From Candidatus Thorarchaeota archaeon (GTDB lineage Archaea > Asgardarchaeota > Thorarchaeia > Thorarchaeales > Thorarchaeaceae): a DNA stretch of 7,055 bases. Where the stretch lies: the NCBI GenBank assembly GCA_029856425.1, contig JAHQWZ010000096.1, forward strand, positions 1-7,055, in the 5' to 3' direction. The notes under the pieces were generated by a model. The model searched no databases. It was given only the letters and a program-made list of their open reading frames with translations, and was not told the origin of the DNA. The translations under genes and the position numbers were made by a program. This document shows positions 1 through 5,455 of the stretch, piece after piece. Every line of letters begins with the position of its first letter. Position 1 is the first letter of the stretch.

Positions 1-1007
1 TTCGTGATGGTATACTTCAGCGAAAGGAGGGTGACGCTGTACGATGCCTCACGTGTTCTCACAGATGTCTTATTCAAGAAAACAGATTGGGTGTATGCGG
101 CACCAGAATAAGCAGCAACAGTTCTTTGAAAACATTGGTCTATGGGAATGTTTCCTCCATCAGCAACAATCCCATAGAAAAGAAGCCCCTCTTCCACTTT
201 GCTCCGGGGACTATGGCTCTCACCGTTGGGAGTTGGGGCTGCAATGCATCCTGCCCCTTCTGTCAGAACTTTGACATATCGAAGCGTAAGCCCACTCCAG
301 AACTGACCAACTATGTAAGTCCCGAGAAGTTCGTCAACATGGCTCAGAAGAGAGGGAGCAATGGAACATCAGTATCTTTCAGTGAGGCTGCCACCTTGAT
401 GCTTGAGTGGAACCTTGAGGTATTCAGAATCGCAAAGAATCGGGGGCTCTACAATACAATTGTGACAAACGGCTACATGACTCCAGAGGCCCTTAACCTC
501 ATGATTGACGCAGGGCTGGATGCAGCGAATGTAGATGTGAAGGGGTGCGAACCTCAAGTCAGAAAGATGTGCGGGATCAATCTTCAACCAGTGTTGGACA
601 ATATCCTGCTTATTATTGAGAGGAACGTCCATGTGGAACTCACTACGCTCATCGTTCCGGGGCTGAATGATGACATGGAGTGCCTTGAAACCATTGCGAA
701 ATGGATACTGGAATATGCAGGCCCAAAGACGCCTTGGCATCTGAATAGATACCATCCAGCCTACGAGTACACCAGGCCATCCACTTCGCTTGGTTTATTG
801 AATAAGGCGAGAGAGATGGCACGGAAAACTGAACTGGAGTTTGTCTATATCGGGAATGTTGGGATAAGGGGGCTTGAGGACACGGTCTGCCCGAGATGTG
901 GAACCCTGTGCTATGAGAGGCTTGGATTCTCCTCACGAAACGTGGCTACTGATACAGACGGGAAATGTCGTGAATGCGGATATGATATAGGAATTCATAT
1001 GATTTAG
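1..1007 (+). CDS. amrS: AmmeMemoRadiSam system radical SAM enzyme (AmrS-like), 5' end outside window
   Basis: The reading frame is open from the left edge (first full codon at base 3) to the TAG at 1005-1007, so the true start lies outside the window. An N-terminal cysteine cluster is visible at 45-47, 54-56, 66-68 and 96-98, reading RCLTCSHRC then GVCGTR. This is the family's hallmark entry motif. It is followed by the NPIEKKPLFHF stretch and the radical SAM CX3CX2C motif (CNASCPFC, 240-263), which should hold the [4Fe-4S] cluster that cleaves S-adenosylmethionine. The C-terminus ends in a rubredoxin-like four-cysteine knuckle (CPRC at 888-899, then CREC shortly before the stop). Homologues usually sit with AMMECR1 and Memo genes, which are not in this window and might lie to the left. 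The physiological substrate is not known to me. Family assignment is confident. The TTG at 87 is not the start, because it would remove the first three conserved cysteines. Confidence 0.92.
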   Translation, partial: RDGILQRKEGDAVRCLTCSHRCLIQENRLGVCGTRISSNSSLKTLVYGNVSSISNNPIEKKPLFHFAPGTMALTVGSWGCNASCPFCQNFDISKRKPTPELTNYVSPEKFVNMAQKRGSNGTSVSFSEAATLMLEWNLEVFRIAKNRGLYNTIVTNGYMTPEALNLMIDAGLDAANVDVKGCEPQVRKMCGINLQPVLDNILLIIERNVHVELTTLIVPGLNDDMECLETIAKWILEYAGPKTPWHLNRYHPAYEYTRPSTSLGLLNKAREMARKTELEFVYIGNVGIRGLEDTVCPRCGTLCYERLGFSSRNVATDTDGKCRECGYDIGIHMI

Positions 1008-1095
1008 AAATTCATGACTTGAGAATGGATGGATTCATATCTTCGCTATTGCATAGAGACTGCTGCTTAAAACAAAGCATATTGAAGACCACGGC

Positions 1096-1102
1096 AGGAG
1101 GG
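1096..1102 (+). promoter_or_regulatory. Strong Shine-Dalgarno (AGGAGGG)
   Basis: AGGAGGG lies four bases before the ATG at 1107 and seven before the in-frame GTG at 1110. It is the clearest ribosome binding site in the window and fixes the start of the C_GCAxxG_C_C gene to within one codon. Confidence 0.75.
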
Positions 1103-1106
1103 CACC

Positions 1107-1556
1107 ATGGTGTCAAAGAACGCAATAGAAGCCGCGTCAAAATACTTCTCAGCCGAGTATAACTGCGCCCAAGCAGTCTTTCGAGCTTTCTTGGAACACA
1201 AAGATGCCTACATCGAGGATGGAACTCAGCTCGCCTCCGGCTTTGGTGGAGGCATTACTCACTCTGGCCAACAGTGCGGTGCCCTGTCAGGAGCAATCAT
1301 GGCTATTGGTCGGCTAGTTGGGATGGGGATTCCTGACATACAGAAACACAAGTCAGAGACTTACCGAATCTCAGCTGAGTTGCTATCCAGATTCTCAGAG
1401 AAGTTTGGGACAATCATCTGCGATGACCTGACTGGTGTGAAGATGAGTGACAATGAGGCCTTAAGGAAAGCAATCAAAGATAGCCATTTCCAGGAGATCT
1501 GCCCCAAGTTCGTGACTGAAACAGTCAGCATTCTAATGGATTTATTCCCAGACTAA
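1107..1556 (+). CDS. C_GCAxxG_C_C family putative redox protein
   Basis: This 149-residue protein matches the small cysteine-motif family named C_GCAxxG_C_C. Visible are C20 in NCAQAVF, the glycine run GFGGG (45-49), C57 in QCGALSGA, C105 in CDDL and C132 in ICPKFV. The four spaced cysteines suggest a metal or Fe-S cluster, or a redox-active thiol role; the family has no firmly established reaction. Length is normal and no signal peptide is seen, so a cytoplasmic location is likely. The core motif is a close variant, with CGALSG preceded by Q rather than G. It lies 99 bases after the radical SAM gene on the same strand. The gap holds TATA-like stretches (around 1034-1040 and 1066-1073), so it may be cotranscribed or have its own promoter. 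It converges with the next gene, with only 11 bases between stop codons. Confidence 0.88.
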   Translation: MVSKNAIEAASKYFSAEYNCAQAVFRAFLEHKDAYIEDGTQLASGFGGGITHSGQQCGALSGAIMAIGRLVGMGIPDIQKHKSETYRISAELLSRFSEKFGTIICDDLTGVKMSDNEALRKAIKDSHFQEICPKFVTETVSILMDLFPD

Positions 1557-1567
1557 GACACCGAATC

Positions 1568-1876
1568 CTACTTCTTCCATTTTAAGTTCAGGAATTTCCC
1601 ATCCTTTATCTGGGCAAGGTATCTCCGCCCCTGCATCACCCACATTATCTGATGGCCCTCCTTTGCCAGTTTCGCCCATCTGGAGTCCTTGTGCGGATTC
1701 TGTTCGATGTAAGTGTATCCTCCTCTCTCAACAAGTCTGACCTTGCTTTTTGAAGTCTGTTTGATTGGATAGACATTGCCATCTATCTCAACAGTATCAG
1801 CCCCATCAAAGATAGCAGCATAGACTGTAGTGGCTACCTCTTCTAATTCGTCGACCCGTTCCTCTTCATCAGACAT
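1568..1876 (-). CDS. Small uncharacterised soluble protein (102 aa)
   Basis: I do not recognise a named family. The N-terminus is acidic (MSDEEERVDELEEV, 1-14) and the rest is basic. The middle (23-50) reads like alternating beta strands (TVEIDGNVYPI, KVRLVE). A second block (52-97) has the pattern GGYTYIEQNPHKDSRWAKLA, then EGHQIMWVMQG and YLAQIKDG. The aromatic and charged residues there look conserved, and the block resembles archaeal hypothetical proteins I recall only vaguely. No cysteine, transmembrane segment or signal peptide is present. A small nucleic-acid-binding or scaffold domain is possible but is a guess. The ATG at 1874-1876 has at most a weak GAG upstream. A TATA-like box about 20 bases before it suggests a very short leader. 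The membrane-protein gene 42 bases upstream could share its transcript. Confidence 0.72.
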   Translation of the reverse strand: MSDEEERVDELEEVATTVYAAIFDGADTVEIDGNVYPIKQTSKSKVRLVERGGYTYIEQNPHKDSRWAKLAKEGHQIMWVMQGRRYLAQIKDGKFLNLKWKK

Positions 1877-1893
1877 CTTAGCTCAATAGGAAT

Positions 1894-1900
1894 AGTATAC
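1894..1900 (-). promoter_or_regulatory. Candidate TATA-like box
   Basis: Read on the - strand this is GTATACT, centred about 21 bases before the ATG at 1876. That spacing would fit leaderless or nearly leaderless archaeal transcription of the 102-residue gene. It is a short AT-rich match only and could be chance. Confidence 0.25.
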
Positions 1901-1918
1901 AGTCTGCTTTAGTGTTTC

Positions 1919-2221
1919 CTACAAGAGTGATGATGTTAGGTAAATCCATTCGAAGTGGGGTAAAGAAACCATCAGAGGAAAGAGAAGGAGCGCGAAGGCT
2001 GATACTGCTCTATCGAATCGGTCCTCTTTTGCGGCTATGGGTCGAATTGCGATGTCAATGCTGACGACAATGGAGAGCAATAGAATCGGAACGAGAGTGG
2101 TGATTGTCGTGAAGACTTCAGGGGTGTAGACGATATATATTGAGTTCATGAAGATCAGCACAAATGGTACGGCAACAACCTTTCTTGCAAATCCTGTGCT
2201 CTCATCATCCATTGATTTCAT
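1919..2221 (-). CDS. Small integral membrane protein, three predicted helices
   Basis: This 100-residue protein is mostly hydrophobic, with likely transmembrane segments at about residues 15-33, 36-59 and 72-88. They are separated by a short loop (near TPE, 33-35) and a charged loop (RPIAAKEDRFDR, 60-71). The N-terminus (KSMDDESTGFARK) is polar. No catalytic or metal-binding motif is visible and I do not recognise a family. Start choice is uncertain: the ATG at 2221 and the ATG at 2212 (residue 4) are both possible and neither has a good ribosome binding site. It lies 42 bases upstream of the 102-residue gene on the same strand, so the two may form a small unit. Coding status rests on an intact frame with coherent membrane topology, so it is less certain than the other genes. 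Confidence 0.6.
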   Translation of the reverse strand: MKSMDDESTGFARKVVAVPFVLIFMNSIYIVYTPEVFTTITTLVPILLLSIVVSIDIAIRPIAAKEDRFDRAVSAFALLLFPLMVSLPHFEWIYLTSSLL

Positions 2222-2386
2222 CCAGCAACCAAAACATCACACCAAGCGATTAGAAGTTATTCTTTTGAATCGTCTGTTTGTATTTCATTATAACTGGATT
2301 ATAATCAATTGCGGGGGTTTTTTATCAAACCACGATTATACATTATAGCTGGAAGTCTCAAACTTCCAAATCGGAGCGATAAAGGA
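2222..2386. promoter_or_regulatory. Divergent promoter region with four ATTATA elements
   Basis: This AT-rich spacer separates the - strand membrane-protein gene from the + strand SnoaL-like gene. ATTATA occurs at 2287, 2298, 2335 and 2342. The second copy sits in the perfect ten-base palindrome GATTATAATC (2297-2306). The copies at 2335-2347 are well placed as a TATA box for the gene starting at 2387 (predicted start of transcription about 2364-2371). Those at 2287-2306 could serve the - strand gene. A G5T6 run lies at 2313-2323. Assignments rest on sequence and spacing only. Confidence 0.45.
2350..2368. repeat. 7-5-7 inverted repeat, candidate operator
   Basis: TGGAAGT and ACTTCCA are perfect reverse complements around the five-base centre CTCAA. 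The element begins just after the TATA-like boxes and covers the predicted transcription start of the SnoaL-like gene. That is the place where archaeal repressors commonly bind. As RNA it could also form a short hairpin close to the 5' end of the transcript. Confidence 0.45.
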
Positions 2387-2803
2387 ATGGATAAGGAAAG
2401 CGAGAAAGACATCGCCGCGGTAAAGGACATGTTGAATCAATATGCCATAGAATGCAACACTGGAAACTTTGAACGTTGGCTCTCCCTTTGGGCTGAAGAC
2501 GGGACACAAATGCCACCAGATGCTCCAGCCAGAAAGGGGATAGATCAGATACGAGAAGGAATGAAACCTGTCTTTGATGATATGAAACTAGACATTGTCA
2601 TCAAGAGTGTGGATGATGTTGAAGTCCATGGCAACTTAGGACTGACTCGATGTAAATACTCATTGAAGTTGACTCCAAAGGCAGGTGGAGATACGCTTGA
2701 TGTAATGCCTGATGGAAAGGCATTGACTCTGTTTGGAAAGCAGAAGGATGGATCTTGGAAGATCGTATATGATTGCTTCAACTCCAATATGCCTCCAGAA
2801 TAA
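2387..2803 (+). CDS. SnoaL/DUF4440-like NTF2-fold protein
   Basis: This 138-residue protein has the layout of the NTF2-like/SnoaL/DUF4440 superfamily. An N-terminal helix (KDIAAVKDMLNQYAIE) leads to FERWLSLWAEDGTQMPPDAP (28-47), the characteristic segment in which the W..L(F/W)AEDG and PP lie along the pocket. Then come G51-I-D-Q-I and beta strands ending in GSWKIVYDCFNSNMPPE. The last strand with W124 is typical. Members act as small cyclases, isomerases, dehydratases or simple ligand binders; nothing here selects a substrate. I place the start at ATG 2387, with GGAG at 2373-2376 ten bases upstream. Extension to a TTG at 2309 would run through the promoter and a hairpin. Length is standard for the family and no signal peptide is seen. 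It has its own promoter region and converges with the GNAT gene. Confidence 0.8.
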   Translation: MDKESEKDIAAVKDMLNQYAIECNTGNFERWLSLWAEDGTQMPPDAPARKGIDQIREGMKPVFDDMKLDIVIKSVDDVEVHGNLGLTRCKYSLKLTPKAGGDTLDVMPDGKALTLFGKQKDGSWKIVYDCFNSNMPPE

Positions 2804-2874
2804 GCAGAAACAGAACCCGATACAATAGAGCGAGCAATGTACCAAGTACTGCATCGGCCACTCGCAATATTCAC

Positions 2875-2883
2875 AAGAAAAAT
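2875..2883 (-). terminator. Candidate T-tract terminator after the GNAT gene
   Basis: On the - strand this reads ATTTTTCTT, about 29-37 bases past the stop of the acetyltransferase gene. Archaeal RNA polymerase can stop at T-rich tracts without a stem-loop. The tract is short, so this is tentative. Confidence 0.25.
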
Positions 2884-2911
2884 GATTGAGTAGTGTATAG
2901 CATATAATTCG

Positions 2912-3448
2912 TCAGTGTTTGTCAGATGGAAGTGTCTTCTCCATAAAGATGCAATAGGGTTGATACCATTCTGGCACTTCACTGCCTGGATACATACCTC
3001 TCTCTTTGAATCCCGCAGAACGGTAGATCTTCAGAGCTGCTAGCATGAAGTCTGCGGTCTCAAGGCGCAAAGTGGAGTAGCCTAGTTCCTCTGCCCTCGT
3101 CACCAGCATTTGCATCAAATCCTTCCCATATCCCCTTCCGCGATAAGCTGGACGAATGAACATTCGTTTGACCTCCCCAATCCCCTCTCCTATCGTCTTT
3201 ATGAGACCCATACCAACCGGTATCTTTTCATCCTCAAGAACAAGGACAAACCCCTTCGGTGGTTTGAGAGCTGCAAGGTCATTAACCATCGATTCCACGT
3301 ATTCATGCGCATCCCCATCCCATTCGCTCATGTCAACTCCATGATGAGTAAGTATCTTCTCATGATCCCATCTGAGGAATTCTACATTCATCTCAAAGAA
3401 TTGGTCCTTGTGAACGTCCGCGTTGAACGTGACAATCTTTGCGGTCAT
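2912..3448 (-). CDS. GNAT family N-acetyltransferase
   Basis: This 178-residue protein fits the GNAT fold, which transfers an acyl group from acetyl-CoA to an amine. A beta strand EVKRMFIRP (92-100) leads into the CoA pyrophosphate loop YRGRGYGKDL (102-111, R-x-x-G-x-G/A pattern). Next come the helix LMQMLVTRAEELGY and the strand STLRLETA. Motif B is AALKIYRSAGF (137-147), with Y142 in the usual position of the general acid. The C-terminus (WYQPYCIFMEKTL) forms the last strand. The acceptor substrate cannot be read from sequence; small molecules are as likely as a protein N-terminus. It starts 20 bases after the stop of the dehydratase gene on the same strand, so cotranscription is likely. 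The ATG has only a weak upstream GGTGG about 13 bases away, so it may depend on translational coupling. Confidence 0.9.
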   Translation of the reverse strand: MTAKIVTFNADVHKDQFFEMNVEFLRWDHEKILTHHGVDMSEWDGDAHEYVESMVNDLAALKPPKGFVLVLEDEKIPVGMGLIKTIGEGIGEVKRMFIRPAYRGRGYGKDLMQMLVTRAEELGYSTLRLETADFMLAALKIYRSAGFKERGMYPGSEVPEWYQPYCIFMEKTLPSDKH

Positions 3449-3468
3449 CTCGAGATTCGAACCACCTG

Positions 3469-4473
3469 TTACAAATTCGGGTAGCTCATGGCAAAGTCCA
3501 AAGCTTTTCGAAGTTTGTCAAGCGACAGATTACCACCTGAGCAAATGAGTCCTACCTTTTTTCCTTTCAAACGCTCCCGAATCTTATATGCCGCTGCAAG
3601 CGGGGCTGCTCCAGCTCCTTCAGCAAGAGTGTGTGCATGCTGTATCATCCAAACTATAGATCTCATGATCTCTTGTTCACTCAGAAGTATGAAATCATCT
3701 AGATGCTTCCGCAAGATTCTCTGAGGTAGCTCAAATGCAGTTCCAGTTGATAGCCCCTCTACAGAGGTACGATTGGCTCGCTCAACAAGAACACCCTGCT
3801 TCCATGAATCATGAGCTGCTGGTGATGCCTCTGACTGGACCGCGATAACTTCAATTTCGTGGTTAATAGACTTGGCTGAGATACATGCGCCAGCCGCACC
3901 ACTTCCACCGCCTACTGGTACGATGATTGTTACGATGCCTGGCTCATCCTGAAGCATCTCAAGAGTGTGGGTTCCAACGCCAGCTATGAGCTCTGGTTCA
4001 TCTCCCGAATGGATATAGCGATACCCCTGATCCTTTGCCAGAACTTCACAATGGGCTTTTGCCTCATCGTATGTTGCGCCATGGAACACTATATCTGCGC
4101 CCAGTGCCTTGATTGCTGCAATCTTTCCGGGATTGGATTTTTCTGGCACAACGACAGTGGCCTTCACTCCGAATATTCTTGAAGCGTAGGCAATTGACTG
4201 TCCATGATTCCCTGTCGAAGCTCCAATAACTCCTCTCTCCTTCTCTTGATCAGAGAGTTGTGAGATTAGGTTGACCCCTCCACGCACCTTAAAGGCTCCC
4301 ACTGGCTGTGAGTTCTCATGTTTAATGTACACCTCGGCTCCGATTAGCTCATTGATAGCAGGGTAGGTATGCATCGGGGTGGGTTTCAAGTAGGGACTGA
4401 TACGTTCCTGAGCCGCAAGTATATCCTGATACGTGGGAATTTTCAACCAGGTTTCATCTCCAGAATGGTTCAT
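3469..4473 (-). CDS. PLP-dependent threonine/serine dehydratase family enzyme (no ACT domain)
   Basis: This 334-residue enzyme belongs to PLP fold-type II. K62 in PVGAFKVRGG is the Schiff-base lysine. STGNHGQ (86-92) contains the asparagine that contacts the cofactor ring, VGGGSGAAG (187-195) binds the PLP phosphate, and CSGGN (311-315) carries the serine near the pyridine nitrogen. AEGAGAAPLAAA (284-295) is also typical. Family members remove ammonia from threonine or serine to give 2-oxobutanoate or pyruvate. The length equals the catalytic domain alone: the C-terminal ACT domain of isoleucine-regulated enzymes is absent, pointing to a catabolic or unregulated form. The motifs deviate from classical IlvA/TdcB (GAFK not GSFK, GGGSG not GGGGL), so a relative with another hydroxy-amino-acid substrate is possible. 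It is the first gene of a probable operon with the GNAT gene. Likely cytoplasmic. Confidence 0.92.
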   Translation of the reverse strand: MNHSGDETWLKIPTYQDILAAQERISPYLKPTPMHTYPAINELIGAEVYIKHENSQPVGAFKVRGGVNLISQLSDQEKERGVIGASTGNHGQSIAYASRIFGVKATVVVPEKSNPGKIAAIKALGADIVFHGATYDEAKAHCEVLAKDQGYRYIHSGDEPELIAGVGTHTLEMLQDEPGIVTIIVPVGGGSGAAGACISAKSINHEIEVIAVQSEASPAAHDSWKQGVLVERANRTSVEGLSTGTAFELPQRILRKHLDDFILLSEQEIMRSIVWMIQHAHTLAEGAGAAPLAAAYKIRERLKGKKVGLICSGGNLSLDKLRKALDFAMSYPNL

Positions 4474-4477
4474 TCAC

Positions 4478-4496
4478 GCAATTACTGCCTAATTGC
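4478..4496. repeat. 7-5-7 inverted repeat, candidate operator of the dehydratase operon
   Basis: GCAATTA and TAATTGC are perfect reverse complements around CTGCC. The centre (4487) is 14 bases upstream of the dehydratase ATG and close to the transcription start predicted from the TATA-like box at 4511-4518. A regulator bound here could block initiation. Confidence 0.45.
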
Positions 4497-4510
4497 CACG
4501 TGTATTTTCC

Positions 4511-4518
4511 TTTAAAAT
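4511..4518 (-). promoter_or_regulatory. Candidate TATA box for the dehydratase operon
   Basis: The - strand reads ATTTTAAA. It lies about 26 bases before position 4489, which would give a leader of about 16 bases before the ATG at 4473. Position and composition fit an archaeal TATA box; no BRE is obvious. Confidence 0.4.
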
Positions 4519-4586
4519 GAACGGGATTGTGATACTTGTTTGAATTCTCCGCCTAGCCTTGAAATAATCGATTGTGTTCGAAAAGT

Positions 4587-4594
4587 GATATATT
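4587..4594 (+). promoter_or_regulatory. Candidate TATA box for the membrane-protein/CPBP unit
   Basis: GATATATT lies about 26 bases before a predicted transcription start near 4617. The perfect 5-1-5 palindrome TTGGA-G-TCCAA follows at 4601-4611, between the box and that start. The promoter would give a short leader carrying GGAG (4621-4624) and an ATG at 4632. Confidence 0.4.
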
Positions 4595-4631
4595 CATCCA
4601 TTGGAGTCCAAGAATTGATGGGAGTGCAATC

Positions 4632-4673
4632 ATGTCGATAGAGGCCGGGAAGTGCGTGAATTCATGGCATTAG
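4632..4673 (+). other. Possible 13-codon leader ORF
   Basis: An ATG at 4632 preceded by GGAG (4621-4624, seven-base spacing) opens a frame of 13 codons (MSIEAGKCVNSWH) ending with TAG at 4671-4673. It overlaps the start of the membrane-protein gene in another frame. It is the first ATG after the predicted promoter and has a better ribosome binding site than the main gene. It may be a leader peptide, a relic of a frameshifted start, or chance. Confidence 0.2.
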
Positions 4674-5455
4674 ATACAGCGAGAAGGATTATACTGCTAT
4701 GCACAGGATTCAACCTAATAGCTGAGTATTCTGCGAGAGGAATAGTGGGCTTCTTCTATCAGCTTCTCCCTGTTTGGCTCTTTCTAGCATATTTCACGTT
4801 CTTCCATATGATAGCTCATGTAGCTTCTGTTACCAAGGGTTCTGAGAGAGCAGTTCTGTTTGCAGCAATATCGTTGGGATTGCCCTTCATAATATTCTCC
4901 ACAGGAACTGCATTTGCAACTGGAGAGATTATTGGCTATTTGACGATCATATTCATCATCATGTTTTTCATGTGGGGACTGACTCAGACTTGGTTGCCTC
5001 TGGCAGCGGGAGGTTATTTCTTCGGATGGGATATATCGGATTATCGCTTGAGTGACAAAGGCTGGATTCTCTGTATCGCATATCTCATCGCTTTCTGCGC
5101 CTTTTCATTTATTGGAGCAGTCAAGGGGCCACTGTACCTTTACGCTCTTTCAGTTGGCTTCATTCTCCTATTCGCATACCTCACAATTAGAGAGATTAGA
5201 ACATTTGAAGAGGGACATCCAATAGGCAGAAGAAAAGAAAGGCCACACGTAGATTCGAATTATACTGAGCAGCATTCATTCATTCCACTCTGGTTCATAG
5301 TCACTGCTGTCGTTGGCCTATCAGTTGGAACAATCATACCCTTGTACTTTGGATATGCCATTGCATTCATAGTCATGACTCTATGGACAATAGTGACAGG
5401 TACTGCTTTACTTCTATACAGGAAAGGACATAGTGCATTTCCTTTGCCTGGCTAA
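4652..5455 (+). CDS. Multi-pass membrane protein (about seven helices), upstream partner or part of a CPBP locus
   Basis: This 267-residue frame is strongly hydrophobic, with likely transmembrane helices near residues 34-53, 66-88, 90-110, 138-157, 161-179, 209-230 and 232-254. A basic, polar linker lies at about 182-205 (RTFEEGHPIGRRKERPHVD). No catalytic motif is visible and I recognise no named family. The start is GTG 4652 with GAGG at 4641-4644, or the in-frame ATG 4664. It ends with two consecutive stops (TAA then TAG, 5453-5458). The last 23 bases overlap the frame carrying the CPBP protease motifs, one base ahead in phase. It could be a separate gene translationally coupled to the protease. 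Alternatively, it could be the N-terminal membrane domain of a single protease gene broken by a frameshift or deletion. The intact 267-codon frame supports it being, or recently having been, coding. Confidence 0.7.
   Translation: MREFMALDTARRIILLCTGFNLIAEYSARGIVGFFYQLLPVWLFLAYFTFFHMIAHVASVTKGSERAVLFAAISLGLPFIIFSTGTAFATGEIIGYLTIIFIIMFFMWGLTQTWLPLAAGGYFFGWDISDYRLSDKGWILCIAYLIAFCAFSFIGAVKGPLYLYALSVGFILLFAYLTIREIRTFEEGHPIGRRKERPHVDSNYTEQHSFIPLWFIVTAVVGLSVGTIIPLYFGYAIAFIVMTLWTIVTGTALLLYRKGHSAFPLPG

Noticed and set aside
87..89. TTG as the start of the radical SAM gene
   Set aside because: The frame is open further upstream and the conserved N-terminal cysteine motif would be lost.
44..274. A 76-codon + strand frame with ATG at 44 and AGGAGG at 25-30
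   Set aside because: It lies wholly inside the radical SAM gene in another frame. The real frame holds conserved cysteines over the same bases, and the peptide resembles no protein.
369..755. A 128-codon - strand frame opposite the radical SAM gene
   Set aside because: It is antisense to an unambiguous conserved enzyme and has no recognisable features; it is a shadow of the coding strand.
1008..1106. Repeated ATTCATAT/ATTCAT motifs after the radical SAM stop, considered as a repeat or regulatory array
   Set aside because: The copies are short, AT-rich and irregularly spaced, so chance is the simplest explanation.
2309..2386. N-terminal extension of the SnoaL-like protein from a TTG at 2309
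   Set aside because: It would translate through the TATA-like boxes and the inverted repeat. The ATG at 2387 has a ribosome binding site and matches the family's usual N-terminus.
3454..3463. - strand GGTTCGAATC, resembling a tRNA T-loop
   Set aside because: The flanking bases cannot form a five-pair T-stem, and the site lies in the 20-base gap between two genes and at the start of one of them. No acceptor or anticodon arm is present.
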